DNA of 64,000 bases from Algibacter sp045066735 (GCF_045066735.1 NZ_JBISHH010000023.1:186001-250000); one strand, 5' to 3'. Positions 26,693-35,421 are shown, counted from the first letter of the stretch. Translations and numbers: made by a program. Notes: generated by a model from the sequence alone, not told the origin.

Positions 26693-27289
26693 CTAATTAA
26701 TGAATTTTGTATACTCTTTATTATTAGAGTTTATTATTATTTTATAACTTCCTTTTTCAAGCCTGTATGCTTTTTGAATTAATTGAGAGTTTTCTATTTG
26801 ATCTGCATGTAGCAATTCTAACTCTCCATTATAATTCGCATAAATTTCAATTTTTGCTTTTGAAAAATCTGGCAAAAACTGTGTAATATAAATCGCATCA
26901 TCTTGCTGTCTAACAAATGGTTTGTAAACAGTAACTTCAGCTTCTCTATTAAAAGCAACTTCATTATTACTTACTATAAAAGGAATTGTTTTTATTTCAA
27001 CATCTTTATCAACTTCAAAAAAATAATTTCCGCTTGGTAAAGCTGTTAAGTCAAATCCTTTTTTATAAATTCCAGACTCTTCAATGAACTCTTTATATAA
27101 TGTTATGCCATTTTCATCTTTTACAGATAATAGGTTTCCAGCTTTTACATTATTAATAGTTAGTGCTGTTTTAATTACATCCTTACCAACAAGTATACCA
27201 TTACTTGTATTTGCGGCATTGCTTAACAAGGTTGTGCAAAACACAGCTGATAAAACAATTTTTTTTGAGATGATAATAGCGTTTTTCAT
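26693..27289 (-). CDS. Secreted tandem paralogue D
   Basis: A 198-residue product. The start at 27289 (MKNAIIISKKIVLSAV) aligns with the other paralogues; an in-frame ATG at 27304 adds five residues. A signal peptide ends near LLSNAANTS. It shares both beta modules: NNVKAGNLLSVKDENGITLYK, then FDLTALPSGNYFFEVDKD, and IYITQFLPDFSKAKIEIYA, then AYRLEKGSYKIIINS. It lies next to, and divergent from, the AraC-type regulator at 27492. The promoter and upstream element are more diverged than in A-C (-33 reads TTTC), yet the spacings are the same. Function is unknown. Confidence 0.8.
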   Translation of the reverse strand: MKNAIIISKKIVLSAVFCTTLLSNAANTSNGILVGKDVIKTALTINNVKAGNLLSVKDENGITLYKEFIEESGIYKKGFDLTALPSGNYFFEVDKDVEIKTIPFIVSNNEVAFNREAEVTVYKPFVRQQDDAIYITQFLPDFSKAKIEIYANYNGELELLHADQIENSQLIQKAYRLEKGSYKIIINSNNKEYTKFIN

Positions 27290-27318
27290 GATTTGGGCGT
27301 TCAATCTAACTTACGGTA

Positions 27319-27326
27319 CAAAGATA
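27319..27326 (-). promoter_or_regulatory. -7 promoter box of paralogue D
   Basis: TATCTTTG on the minus strand, 30 nt from the ATG. At the -33 position the sequence is TTTC (27348-27345), 18 nt away. Confidence 0.6.
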
Positions 27327-27371
27327 CAGGGGTAATAAACCTTAGAAAACAACAATTTTGACCTATTTATA

Positions 27372-27425
27372 TGCTAAATTATCTGTTAATACAGTGTTAA
27401 TAGAGCGTTAAGTTAATTTAACATA
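27372..27425 (-). promoter_or_regulatory. Shared upstream inverted-repeat element, copy D (diverged)
   Basis: TGCTAAATTATC (27372-27383) and GTTAATTTAACATA (27412-27425) on the plus strand, again 53 nt from the -7 box. It lies between paralogue D and the AraC regulator gene and could serve both. Confidence 0.45.
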
Positions 27426-27467
27426 CATTAAAGGTAATTAAATATATAATGTATGCATAATATGTCG

Positions 27468-27475
27468 TAATTTTG
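27468..27475 (+). promoter_or_regulatory. -7 promoter box of the AraC-type regulator
   Basis: TAATTTTG is a perfect TAnnTTTG, 16 nt before the ATG at 27492. No good -33 TTG is seen. Confidence 0.5.
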
Positions 27476-27491
27476 CAACAAATATTCCCCT

Positions 27492-28364
27492 ATGATTATT
27501 AAAAAACCTACATTAGAAAAAATTAGCCCCAGTTTTGGCAGTTCTATATTAGTTAGGCAGCACGGCGAAAAGGCAGATAAAAACAATGCTTTTTGGCACT
27601 TTCACCCAGAACTAGAACTTGTATATGTAAATAAAGGACAAGGTAAAACACACATTGGAAATCACTTATCTTACTTTAATAATAGCCAACTTATACTAAT
27701 AGGTGCTAATTTGCCACATAATGGTTTTAGTGATCGCCTTACAGCCAATGGTACAGAAACTACGGTACAATTTAAATCAAATTTTTTAGGAGACGATTTT
27801 TTAACCGTTCCAGAGATGGCAAATATTGTTGCCCTATTTGAAAGAGCTAAAAAAGGAATTCGTTTTCAAATTGATACTAAAAAGAAAATTGGACTTAAAA
27901 TTGAAAAACTTTTAGAATACGATGGCTTAAAGCGTGTCCTGAAGTTTTTAGAGATTTTGAACCACTTATCTAAAACAGATGATTATACTTTATTAAATGC
28001 CGACGGAATTGCTTTAGAGACCAATCCGCAGGATAGTGATAAAATTAATACCATATACAAGTATATCAATGCTAATTTTAGCGAGCATATTGCTCTAGAT
28101 GATATCGCTAATGAAGTTAGCATGACTGTACCAGCTTTTTGTCGCTACTTCAAAAAAACTACAGGCAAAACGTTTACACAGTTAGTAAATGAATATAGAG
28201 TTGTGCATGCCACTAAACTTTTAAATGAAAGTAAAATGAGCATTGCGGATGTTTGTTTTGAGTGTGGATTTAATAATTTCTCACATTTCAATAAGCAGTT
28301 TAATGAAATCACAGGAAAAAGTGCCTCTCAGTACCGAAAGGAAATTAAGCATATTATCCAATAA
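27492..28364 (+). CDS. AraC family transcriptional regulator (cupin plus HTH)
   Basis: A 290-residue regulator. The N-terminal ~110 residues form a cupin-type sensor (FWHFHPELELVYVNKGQGK, then LILIGANLPH). The C-terminal ~100 residues are an AraC HTH_18 pair: DDIANEVSMTVPAFCRYFKKTTGKT, seen in two parts, and IADVCFECGFNNFSHFNKQF. It is divergent from paralogue D, with 202 bp between starts containing one copy of the shared inverted-repeat element. It is therefore the best local candidate to control the four paralogues. That link is inference. The ligand is unknown; related cupin-AraC proteins often sense sugars. Confidence 0.9.
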   Translation: MIIKKPTLEKISPSFGSSILVRQHGEKADKNNAFWHFHPELELVYVNKGQGKTHIGNHLSYFNNSQLILIGANLPHNGFSDRLTANGTETTVQFKSNFLGDDFLTVPEMANIVALFERAKKGIRFQIDTKKKIGLKIEKLLEYDGLKRVLKFLEILNHLSKTDDYTLLNADGIALETNPQDSDKINTIYKYINANFSEHIALDDIANEVSMTVPAFCRYFKKTTGKTFTQLVNEYRVVHATKLLNESKMSIADVCFECGFNNFSHFNKQFNEITGKSASQYRKEIKHIIQ

Positions 28365-28398
28365 CACAAACCCTATACTACTTAGATAATCTCAAAAA

Positions 28399-28435
28399 AT
28401 AACGGCAACCTTAAAAGTTTTAAAGTTGCCGTTAT
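28399..28435 (+). terminator. Bidirectional terminator between the AraC gene and the SGNH gene
   Basis: An 11-bp perfect stem (ATAACGGCAAC with GTTGCCGTTAT) with T-rich flanks on both strands lies between convergent stop codons. Confidence 0.75.
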
Positions 28436-28457
28436 TTTATTTTCAATTAAAAAAACG

Positions 28458-30851
28458 CTATTCTACATAAAGCGTATAACTTTTAGTAACAGCAGCCTCC
28501 CCTTTATACTTAAAATTGAAGATGCAATATAGCACCTGAGATTTTATATGGTCCATATTTATTTTAAACGTATTACTTCCTGTATTAAAATTGTAAAATT
28601 CTTTCCCAGCAGTAATCTTTTGTCCTAAAGTATTGTAAAGCTCCAACTGCAATGTACCACTATTTAAACTTGCAAAACTAAAATTTAAATCCCCATCGAT
28701 TAATGGATTTGGATACAATTTAACCGACAAGCTATCAACAGCGAAAACATCATCACTAAGCGTACTGCTAGAACATGTTAAATCGCCTATATTTTTACTA
28801 ATAACTTTATTTAATAAAATACTATGACCGTCATCGTTAACATGCGTACCATCACCACTATCCAAATAAGATAAAATAGTACCATCGGTATCTGCAATAT
28901 CGGTCCAAAAATCGATACACTTATCTAAATATGTACTCAAAATATCATCTCTTACATCTTTCTGAGTTTGAACATCTGCCGGATCAGAAAAATACCTGGG
29001 TTGTGTTGTTGTTATCCAAATAGGAATACTACTATTTGCAGCCTCAGTATTAATTTCAGCAAAATTAGCAAGCTGTGTTGTTCGAGAATATCCATTATAA
29101 GTATCATTGGAAGGTAAATTGACAATAATAGCAACAGGACCGTATGATAACGCCTTGGTTATATTTCTATTCGTATCAATACTAACCCCAGAAGGCAATG
29201 CTGTAGAAGAGCCTGTTGGCAATAAATTGTATGTAGTAAGACCTCCTAAACCTAAATTAACCACATTAAGCCTTGTATCATTTTGAAATAAAATATTATT
29301 GTATTTATATACCCAAGAATTCTCTATTGAAGACGCGCCCAGCCCCTCAGCAGTAGATGACCCAATAACAACAACGGTACATGTTGATATATCGTCCGAA
29401 ATCTCAAAAACACTATCACTAACATCATTTAAAGCACCAGAAGTTAACCTCACCAAACAATCTGTGGATACTTCGCTCGGCACCTCCCATGTATAACTTT
29501 CTGTAACATCAGAAACCGTTGCTATAGCAGTCCATGAGCTTCCATTATCTGTGGAATACTCTAAAGTAATATTATCGCTCAAATTATTACTTTCCCATGA
29601 AATAACCGGATTTTTTCCTGCTTGCCAAAACTCGCCGCCATTAGGAGAACTCACAGAAATACTAGGTACTGGATTATAATCCACCTTAATAGCACCTATA
29701 TAAAAGAACTGATATGGTGATGTATTATCTTCTCCAGCTGAAATCAGAATATCAATTGTGCCATCAACCTTTGCTTTTACAGAGGCCGAAACCGATTTAT
29801 TTATGTTATTAGCTGCATCTAAATAAACCGTTTCTGTAGTTAATCCTTCTACTATATACTTGGTCTGTTTATTATCATACTCCGCATAATCTAGTCTAGA
29901 GGCATACATTGTAAAACTGACCTCCTCACCAGAAGAAAAACCACCAAACTGCATAGCTCCACTTGGCTCAATTTTGCCTTCATATTCTGGAGTATTTCCA
30001 AAAAAGCTATCAGCAGTAGCCGTTCCCGGCACATTAATAGTTAAACCAGGCGAATCTGTTCCTTCTTCATTAGCATAATTAAATCGATCTGTAATAGCTA
30101 AACTAACACCAGAACTAGCTCCACTATAACTCACCAAACTCGAAATACTACCAGCTATTGGATCTGTAATATTATTCCAAGGGCTAGCACTTGTGTTGGT
30201 ATTTGCTCCAAAATCTATGAGCAAAGCATTGTCAGAAGGCGTTACAACATCAGTATCATAACTAATCGCTAAACAATTCAGGTAATTATACTGAGAGTTA
30301 TTATTACTTCCTGTAAACACCGTTATTTTAACAGTTCCATTATTTTTTGGTTTTACTGTAAACGAAACTGCATTTGCAGAATTACCTCCAGCATCTAACA
30401 CTAAGGTTTCGCTTGTAATCCCTTCTATTAAATAATTAGTTTCTCGAATATCTGAAACATTATCTCTAGAAGCAAATATGGTAAACGTGTAGTCCTTATT
30501 TCTTATTAAATTTGAAAACTCTAATACTCCCGAATCCGAAGCGGTCCCGAAAAAAAAGTCTCCTGAAGAATCTCCAGATATCAATGGTATTTCACTAACC
30601 GAAGGACTCTGAGTTCCAGATGAACCAATACCATTGAAACCATCGATAACTTGAATACCAATACCTGTTTTTACGTTATCGGAATTAATTAAATTACTGG
30701 TAAAGCCAGAAGAATTATCGGTTATATTATTCCAAGGGTTTGCACTTGCAGTAGACAGGTAACCAAAATCTACCAATACACTTTCTTTCTGAGCATATAT
30801 TTGCGAACAAAACAATGAAACAAATACAATAAAATAGATGTTGTTTTTCAT
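28458..30851 (-). CDS. Secreted SGNH/GDSL hydrolase with duplicated N-terminal modules and T9SS tail
   Basis: A 797-residue exported protein starting at 30851 (MKNNIYFIVFVSLFCSQIYAQ). Two homologous ~180-residue modules come first. Each opens with VDFG and SPWNNITD or NPWNNITD and contains FFGT or FFGN, then ASR, then VEGLT or IEGIT. An Ig-like segment follows (SPNGGEFWQAGKNPVISWES). The SGNH catalytic part has VVVIGSSTAEGLGA (block I with nucleophile Ser), LGLGG (block II), NLPSND (block III) and DGTHVNDDGH (block V Asp/His). The C-terminus is a T9SS type A signal (KLYPNPLIDGDLNF). It is probably a surface esterase or deacetylase acting on polysaccharide. The promoter is at 30881-30911. Confidence 0.85.
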   Translation of the reverse strand: MKNNIYFIVFVSLFCSQIYAQKESVLVDFGYLSTASANPWNNITDNSSGFTSNLINSDNVKTGIGIQVIDGFNGIGSSGTQSPSVSEIPLISGDSSGDFFFGTASDSGVLEFSNLIRNKDYTFTIFASRDNVSDIRETNYLIEGITSETLVLDAGGNSANAVSFTVKPKNNGTVKITVFTGSNNNSQYNYLNCLAISYDTDVVTPSDNALLIDFGANTNTSASPWNNITDPIAGSISSLVSYSGASSGVSLAITDRFNYANEEGTDSPGLTINVPGTATADSFFGNTPEYEGKIEPSGAMQFGGFSSGEEVSFTMYASRLDYAEYDNKQTKYIVEGLTTETVYLDAANNINKSVSASVKAKVDGTIDILISAGEDNTSPYQFFYIGAIKVDYNPVPSISVSSPNGGEFWQAGKNPVISWESNNLSDNITLEYSTDNGSSWTAIATVSDVTESYTWEVPSEVSTDCLVRLTSGALNDVSDSVFEISDDISTCTVVVIGSSTAEGLGASSIENSWVYKYNNILFQNDTRLNVVNLGLGGLTTYNLLPTGSSTALPSGVSIDTNRNITKALSYGPVAIIVNLPSNDTYNGYSRTTQLANFAEINTEAANSSIPIWITTTQPRYFSDPADVQTQKDVRDDILSTYLDKCIDFWTDIADTDGTILSYLDSGDGTHVNDDGHSILLNKVISKNIGDLTCSSSTLSDDVFAVDSLSVKLYPNPLIDGDLNFSFASLNSGTLQLELYNTLGQKITAGKEFYNFNTGSNTFKINMDHIKSQVLYCIFNFKYKGEAAVTKSYTLYVE

Positions 30852-30880
30852 AGGATAACAAAAAAATACGTTACATCTTA

Positions 30881-30911
30881 CAAAGATAAACCGATAATCG
30901 ATAAAAACAAA
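30881..30911 (-). promoter_or_regulatory. Promoter of the SGNH hydrolase gene
   Basis: On the minus strand, TATCTTTG (30888-30881) with TTTG (30911-30908) 19 nt upstream is a near-perfect Bacteroidota promoter, 30 nt before the ATG. Confidence 0.7.
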
Positions 30912-30949
30912 CACTTAAAAGGTGATAATTTAGGTTTTACATACTTACT

Positions 30950-31606
30950 TTATAAAACACCATTCCATTCTTTATCAAACTGATTTAAAAACTGAAGCAT
31001 AAACTCATGTCTTTCTCCAGCAACCAATTTTCCTGTTTCTGTATTCATTCTATCTTTTAAAAGCAATAACTTTTCGTAGAAATGATTTATTGTTGGAGCA
31101 GTCGATTTTTTATATGCTTCCTTACTCATATTTAGATCTGGTTTTATCTCCGGATCGTAAAGCGCTCTATTTTTAAAACCACCATAATTAAAGCAACGTG
31201 CAATACCAATAGCTCCAATAGCATCTAAACGATCGGCATCTTGCACCACGTTTAATTCTGGAGAAGTAAACTTCTGCTCTATATTTCCGCCTTTAAACGA
31301 TATGTTTTCGATAATATTAACCACATGCTGAATTGTTTCGTTATCAACATTTAACCCCGATAAAAAATCACGAGCTACTTTTGGCCCCACAGTTTCATCT
31401 CCATTGTGAAATTTACTATCTGCAATGTCATGAAGCAAAGCACCAAGAGCAACAACAAAACCATTTATTTTTTCCGTTTTCGAAATTAAAAGTGCATTTT
31501 TATAAACTCGTTCTATATGAAACCAATCGTGACCACCCTCGGCTCCTTCTAGTTTTTCTTTTACAAAAACAATTGTTTTATTTATGATGTTTTCTTGATT
31601 TGTCAT
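30950..31606 (-). CDS. HD domain phosphohydrolase
   Basis: A 218-residue cytoplasmic protein of the small HD family (YedJ-like). The metal-binding pattern is clear: GGHDWFHIERVYKNAL (~20-35), the HD pair in GALLHDIADSKFHNGDE (~57-73), and the distal QDADRLDAIGAIGIARCF (~126-143) with its Asp ligand. Members hydrolyse nucleotides or other phosphate monoesters, but the substrate here is unknown. It stands between the SGNH gene and an AraC-type regulator, all on the minus strand, with 60 bp to the latter. Confidence 0.9.
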   Translation of the reverse strand: MTNQENIINKTIVFVKEKLEGAEGGHDWFHIERVYKNALLISKTEKINGFVVALGALLHDIADSKFHNGDETVGPKVARDFLSGLNVDNETIQHVVNIIENISFKGGNIEQKFTSPELNVVQDADRLDAIGAIGIARCFNYGGFKNRALYDPEIKPDLNMSKEAYKKSTAPTINHFYEKLLLLKDRMNTETGKLVAGERHEFMLQFLNQFDKEWNGVL

Positions 31607-31666
31607 GATATAAAAATAGAAAGATTATCAAGTAAATAATATTACTTTTTAAAAGAATTTAACAAC

Positions 31667-32587
31667 CTACATTACCGGAATATAAAAATCTACAATAGCT
31701 TTACCTTCTGGGTGTTCTCGCATATCGTTTTGATAGATTTCGAAAGGCGTACTATCTGCTTTTGCATAACCATTATCGTGCATCCAAATAAAAAGACCGC
31801 TCCACGATTTTTCAAAATCTTGAGGAGTGATTTCAAATCGGCCAATAATATACTTTCCTGCTTTGGTAGATAAATTATGAATATCGCCTTCAACTAAAAC
31901 AGGTTCTTTTGTTAACACCGAAATACTCATACGTACTTTATTAGCATCTGTAAATTTAAAACTATCATGAAAAACTCTAGCTAATCTCGTTTCAGGCTTT
32001 TGCATTACCCCCTTTGAAATAGCCCATTTAATAATCCTTTCAAAAGCTTTATCAATATTTTCGACACCAATATGCGTTAGGCTTGCAAAATGTAATTCGG
32101 GTATTTGTTTTACTTTAATGTTTGCATTCATTTCAATCCAATTTATATGATTATCAATATTGCAAAAATAGCTTTCGAGCATAAAATTCTCTTGTCCAAT
32201 CTTGCTTTCAACTATACCAATCTTGCTAAATTTATGCGGATGCTCATTTCTAAATTCAGAGGGACTCACATTGTAAAACTTTTTAAAAGCTCGGGTAAAA
32301 GCAGAGTTTGTATTAAAACCAACATGCAAAGCAATTTCGGTAATAGTAAATTCTTTTTTATGAATTAACATGGCAGCAGCACGCTCTAGACGCCTTCTAC
32401 CAATATAACTATTTAAAGTTTCGCCAACAATACTTTTAAAAATACGATGAAAATGAAAGGGAGAAAACGAAGCTATTCCCGAAACGCTTTCTAAGGATAA
32501 AACATTGGAGTCTAAATGAGCGTCAATAAAAGATAGCGCTAAGTTTACGCGCTTTATATAATCTTTATCTTGGCTAAATAATGTCAT
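31667..32587 (-). CDS. AraC family regulator with GyrI-like effector-binding domain
   Basis: A 306-residue regulator built the opposite way round to the one at 27492. The AraC HTH pair is N-terminal (residues ~10-110: LESVSGIASFSPFHFHRIF and ITEIALHVGFNTNSAFTRAF). A GyrI-like/SOUL effector domain follows (~145-305: VKQIPELHFASLTHIG, then FEIYQNDMREHPEGKAIVDF). Such proteins bind hydrophobic drugs or small molecules and often control multidrug efflux or stress genes. No obvious target lies adjacent. Confidence 0.92.
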   Translation of the reverse strand: MTLFSQDKDYIKRVNLALSFIDAHLDSNVLSLESVSGIASFSPFHFHRIFKSIVGETLNSYIGRRRLERAAAMLIHKKEFTITEIALHVGFNTNSAFTRAFKKFYNVSPSEFRNEHPHKFSKIGIVESKIGQENFMLESYFCNIDNHINWIEMNANIKVKQIPELHFASLTHIGVENIDKAFERIIKWAISKGVMQKPETRLARVFHDSFKFTDANKVRMSISVLTKEPVLVEGDIHNLSTKAGKYIIGRFEITPQDFEKSWSGLFIWMHDNGYAKADSTPFEIYQNDMREHPEGKAIVDFYIPVM

Positions 32588-32597
32588 AAATATATAA

Positions 32598-32632
32598 AAC
32601 CTCTAAAAAACGGAATTCATTTTTTAGAGGTT
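32598..32632 (-). terminator. Terminator of the lipid operon
   Basis: A 13-bp perfect stem (AACCTCTAAAAAA with TTTTTTAGAGGTT) and 9-nt loop lies 50 nt after the desaturase stop, followed by TTTTATATATTT on the minus strand. Confidence 0.75.
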
Positions 32633-32682
32633 CATAAAATTTTATTAGTTTTTATTCGGTCTAAATATTTAACCTAAAAAAT

Positions 32683-33681
32683 CTATTTAATAATAGCTGG
32701 CTGTACCCATTTAAACTCAAAAGAGTTTTCTGGCACCTTCATACGCTCTGCAACACGCGTCATTCTAGACGGTAATTTCATGAGGTAATCTCTAGCTTTT
32801 TCAGCTTCATCATTCAGGTTGGTTATTTTATCAATCTCCCAACGCTTGGTTAATTTCTCTAAAATATCAATATAATCCATAGAAGTGTAAACACCTATAC
32901 GTTGTGCTGTATTTGAAAACTCTTCGAATGCCGAACCAATTTTCCCACCTGTTTCACGTAAAAAGTGAGCAGGCATTGTTATTTTTTGCTTCATCATGTA
33001 ATGGAACGCCATCATCATTTGGTTCGGATCCACTTCAAAAATACGCTCTACAAATTCAGAATACGCATGGTGGTGTCTCATTTCGTCACCGGCAATTATT
33101 TTACACATTTTAGCCAAACGCTTATTACCAAAATCTTTTGCAATTTTAGCCACACGGTTGTGCGATACGTAAGTTGCTAATTCCTGGAAACTTGTATATA
33201 CAAAGTTTTTATAAGGATCTCTATCGGTTCCAATATCGAAACCATCGGCAATTAAATGTTGTGTAGTTACTTCTATTTCGCGCATATTTACACGACCGGA
33301 AAGGTAAAGATATTTATTAAGCACATCACCATGGCGGTTTTCCTCACCAGTCCATTGGCTTACCCATTTAGACCAGCCATTTTTACCATTAACTTGATCT
33401 ACACCTTCTACATCCATTAACCAAGATTCGTAAGTAGGTAAAGCTTCTTCAGTAATCATATCTCCAACTAAAACCACCCAGAAATCGTAAGGCAGCTCTT
33501 TAGCCAACTCTCTTATCTCTCTAACTTCTTCAAAAAACTCTTCATCACTACCTTCAGTGTTTGGTAAAAAGTCGGTAGGTTGCCATATTTTTTCAATCGG
33601 AATTAAATATTTCTGAACCAAGGCATCAATATCCTTCTCCAAAAAGTTCATTACTTCAATTCGTTTGTTTTTTAACGCCAT
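32683..33681 (-). CDS. Acyl-ACP desaturase
   Basis: Soluble di-iron desaturase of 332 residues, introducing a cis double bond into acyl-ACP to make unsaturated membrane lipids. The two iron-binding motifs are present: EENRH at 113-117 and DEMRHH at 199-204. An upstream Glu (EEALPTYES region, ~79) and the usual WSKWVSQWTGEENRHG context are also present. It lies 12 bp after plsC in the same operon, which fits a membrane-lipid role. Length and motif spacing match the bacterial desA/FAB2-type family. Confidence 0.93.
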   Translation of the reverse strand: MALKNKRIEVMNFLEKDIDALVQKYLIPIEKIWQPTDFLPNTEGSDEEFFEEVREIRELAKELPYDFWVVLVGDMITEEALPTYESWLMDVEGVDQVNGKNGWSKWVSQWTGEENRHGDVLNKYLYLSGRVNMREIEVTTQHLIADGFDIGTDRDPYKNFVYTSFQELATYVSHNRVAKIAKDFGNKRLAKMCKIIAGDEMRHHHAYSEFVERIFEVDPNQMMMAFHYMMKQKITMPAHFLRETGGKIGSAFEEFSNTAQRIGVYTSMDYIDILEKLTKRWEIDKITNLNDEAEKARDYLMKLPSRMTRVAERMKVPENSFEFKWVQPAIIK

Positions 33682-33693
33682 CGGAATGTGTTT

Positions 33694-34431
33694 TTAATGT
33701 TTTATATGTTCTACAATAGTGGTTTCCACACTATTTATCAAATCTTGTCTATTAGCAAAGGTACTAACTTTTATAGGCTTATGCACGGTAAATTTTATGT
33801 GAGTGCCCAAACCCATTGGGAATTTCCCATAACGCAGGGTTTTCCAAGAGTTATTTATCGTAATAGGCACAACCAATGCCGAAGGTATTTTTTTAAGTAA
33901 AATTTCCAAACCTTTAGTTTGAAAAGGCTTTGGTTTACCGTCTACACTTCGTGTGCCTTCGGGAAAAATCACAGCTGCTCGTTTTGTTTTTTCAATATAC
34001 TCTCCAAACTTCATAATAGCCGGTAAAGATTGTCTTGGGTTTTTACGATCTATTAAACATGATCCGCCGTGGCGCAAATTATACGATACACTAGGAATAC
34101 CTTTACCCAACTCAATTTTACTTATAAATTTAGGATGATGTTTACGCATATACCACATAAGCGGCGATATATCGTACATACTTTGGTGATTAGAAACAAT
34201 AATTATAGGCTGATTGGTAGGAATATCATAAGGATTATCGAACGTGAAACGCGTGCCCAAAATATTTAAACAGCGCATTAAGCAAAACTGCAAAGCATCT
34301 ACACTTTTTTTAAGCGCTTCGTAACCAAAAACCCTATAACAAAACGCTTGTATAGGATGAAATATAACAATGGTTAATAAAAACGCAAAGGCATATATAA
34401 TAGTTAGCGGATAAGATATTAATTTTACCAT
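33694..34431 (-). CDS. plsC: 1-acyl-sn-glycerol-3-phosphate acyltransferase
   Basis: Inner-membrane acyltransferase of 245 residues that makes phosphatidic acid from lysophosphatidic acid. The N-terminal hydrophobic segment (~5-25) anchors it. The catalytic HX4D motif is SNHQSMYD (H82, D87), the acyl-binding motif is FPEGTRS (~155), and a VPITINN motif follows. It is followed 12 bp later by the acyl-ACP desaturase and preceded, 27 bp away, by a small lipoprotein gene. The unit therefore joins phospholipid assembly with unsaturated acyl supply. Confidence 0.93.
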   Translation of the reverse strand: MVKLISYPLTIIYAFAFLLTIVIFHPIQAFCYRVFGYEALKKSVDALQFCLMRCLNILGTRFTFDNPYDIPTNQPIIIVSNHQSMYDISPLMWYMRKHHPKFISKIELGKGIPSVSYNLRHGGSCLIDRKNPRQSLPAIMKFGEYIEKTKRAAVIFPEGTRSVDGKPKPFQTKGLEILLKKIPSALVVPITINNSWKTLRYGKFPMGLGTHIKFTVHKPIKVSTFANRQDLINSVETTIVEHIKH

Positions 34432-34458
34432 GCCTCAAAAATAAGTAAAAACTCAGTC

Positions 34459-34854
34459 TTATAAAACAGGCACGCACTTGTTATTTTCGCAAATTATTTC
34501 ACTTGGCGGGTTTGGCACAGAACAATCAGATAAAATATTCCATTTTAAATTAAATTCGGCTTCAGCTTCATTGTAATTATCAACTAGCGCCTTTAAGTTT
34601 TCTACGTTAATAGAAGTAGAATACACCAAATACCCTTGAGGTCCGCCGCAAGCTTTACTGCCATAAGCCATAAACTCGCAAATGTGAGTACCATCACAAG
34701 CAGAAGCATTTACAATGCTGTCGATTTCAGTTTTTAATTGAGATAATTCGAGCCTATCACTTTCCATGGTGTCAGTATTCTCCTCATCGCACTGAAAAGC
34801 CATAAACAGCATACTAAACAAAAGCAAACCAGGTAACACAATCGATTTTCGCAT
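34459..34854 (-). CDS. Small lipoprotein, function unknown
   Basis: A 131-residue lipoprotein with signal MRKSIVLPGLLLFSMLFMAFQC followed by DEENTD. The FQC lipobox form is common in flavobacteria. The mature part has six further cysteines, including ACDGTHICEF, KACGGPQG, SDCSVPN and ICENNKCV, and could form three disulphides. No known family is recognised. It probably heads the operon with plsC and the desaturase. Confidence 0.7.
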   Translation of the reverse strand: MRKSIVLPGLLLFSMLFMAFQCDEENTDTMESDRLELSQLKTEIDSIVNASACDGTHICEFMAYGSKACGGPQGYLVYSTSINVENLKALVDNYNEAEAEFNLKWNILSDCSVPNPPSEIICENNKCVPVL

Positions 34855-34913
34855 AAATAAGTTCTTTATTTTTTAGATACTAAAACAAGTAAATAGTTGC
34901 GTGTAGAAACAAG

Positions 34914-34937
34914 AAAACCACGATAAATCGTGGTTTT
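34914..34937 (-). terminator. Terminator of the bacilliredoxin gene
   Basis: An 11-bp perfect stem (AAAACCACGAT with ATCGTGGTTTT) with a 2-nt loop lies 35 nt after the stop codon. It reads TTTTCTTG on the minus strand. Confidence 0.75.
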
Positions 34938-34971
34938 CTTTATAAATTAAATCAAGTTTTTATAAACTAGA

Positions 34972-35382
34972 CTAGCAATTTGCATTGTAAGCATCAACAA
35001 GGTTTTCAGCAATTAATTCTGCTGGACGACCTTCAATGTGGTGACGCTCTAACATGTGTACTAATTCGCCATCTTTAAATAAAGCCATACAAGGTGAACT
35101 TGGAGGAAACGGTACCATAAAGCCACGCGCTGCATCTACAGCCTCCTTATCAACACCTGCAAAAACCGTAGTAATATGGTCTGGGCGTTTTGCGTTTTGT
35201 AAACTCATTCTCGCACCTGGACGCGCATTAGCTGCCGCACAACCACAAACCGAATTTACAACTACAAGCGTAGTTCCCGGTTTTGCAATAGCCGCCTCAA
35301 CCGCCTCGGCAGTGTGTAATTCCTCAAAACCAACGTTGGTTAAATCCTCACGCATAGGTTTTACTAATTCTGCTGGATACAT
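34972..35382 (-). CDS. BrxA/BrxB family bacilliredoxin
   Basis: A 136-residue thioredoxin-like protein of the YphP/YqiW (DUF1094) family, which removes bacillithiol from mixed disulphides or acts as a disulphide isomerase. The active-site CGC motif is in NSVCGCAAANARPGARMS (~43-60). MYPAELVKPMREDLTNVGF at the N-terminus and PFPPSSPCMALFKDGELVHMLERH (seen in parts) are typical. It has its own promoter (35422-35429) and terminator. Bacillithiol production in this organism is not shown by the window. Confidence 0.92.
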   Translation of the reverse strand: MYPAELVKPMREDLTNVGFEELHTAEAVEAAIAKPGTTLVVVNSVCGCAAANARPGARMSLQNAKRPDHITTVFAGVDKEAVDAARGFMVPFPPSSPCMALFKDGELVHMLERHHIEGRPAELIAENLVDAYNANC

Positions 35383-35421
35383 ATCTTTTAAATTTTTATG
35401 TTTTATAATTAATCTCTGTTA

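Noticed and set aside
23708..27289. The four paralogues as a CRISPR-like or phase-variable cassette
   Set aside because: There are no short regular direct repeats, invertase gene or recombination sites. The repeated unit is a whole gene with promoter and terminator.
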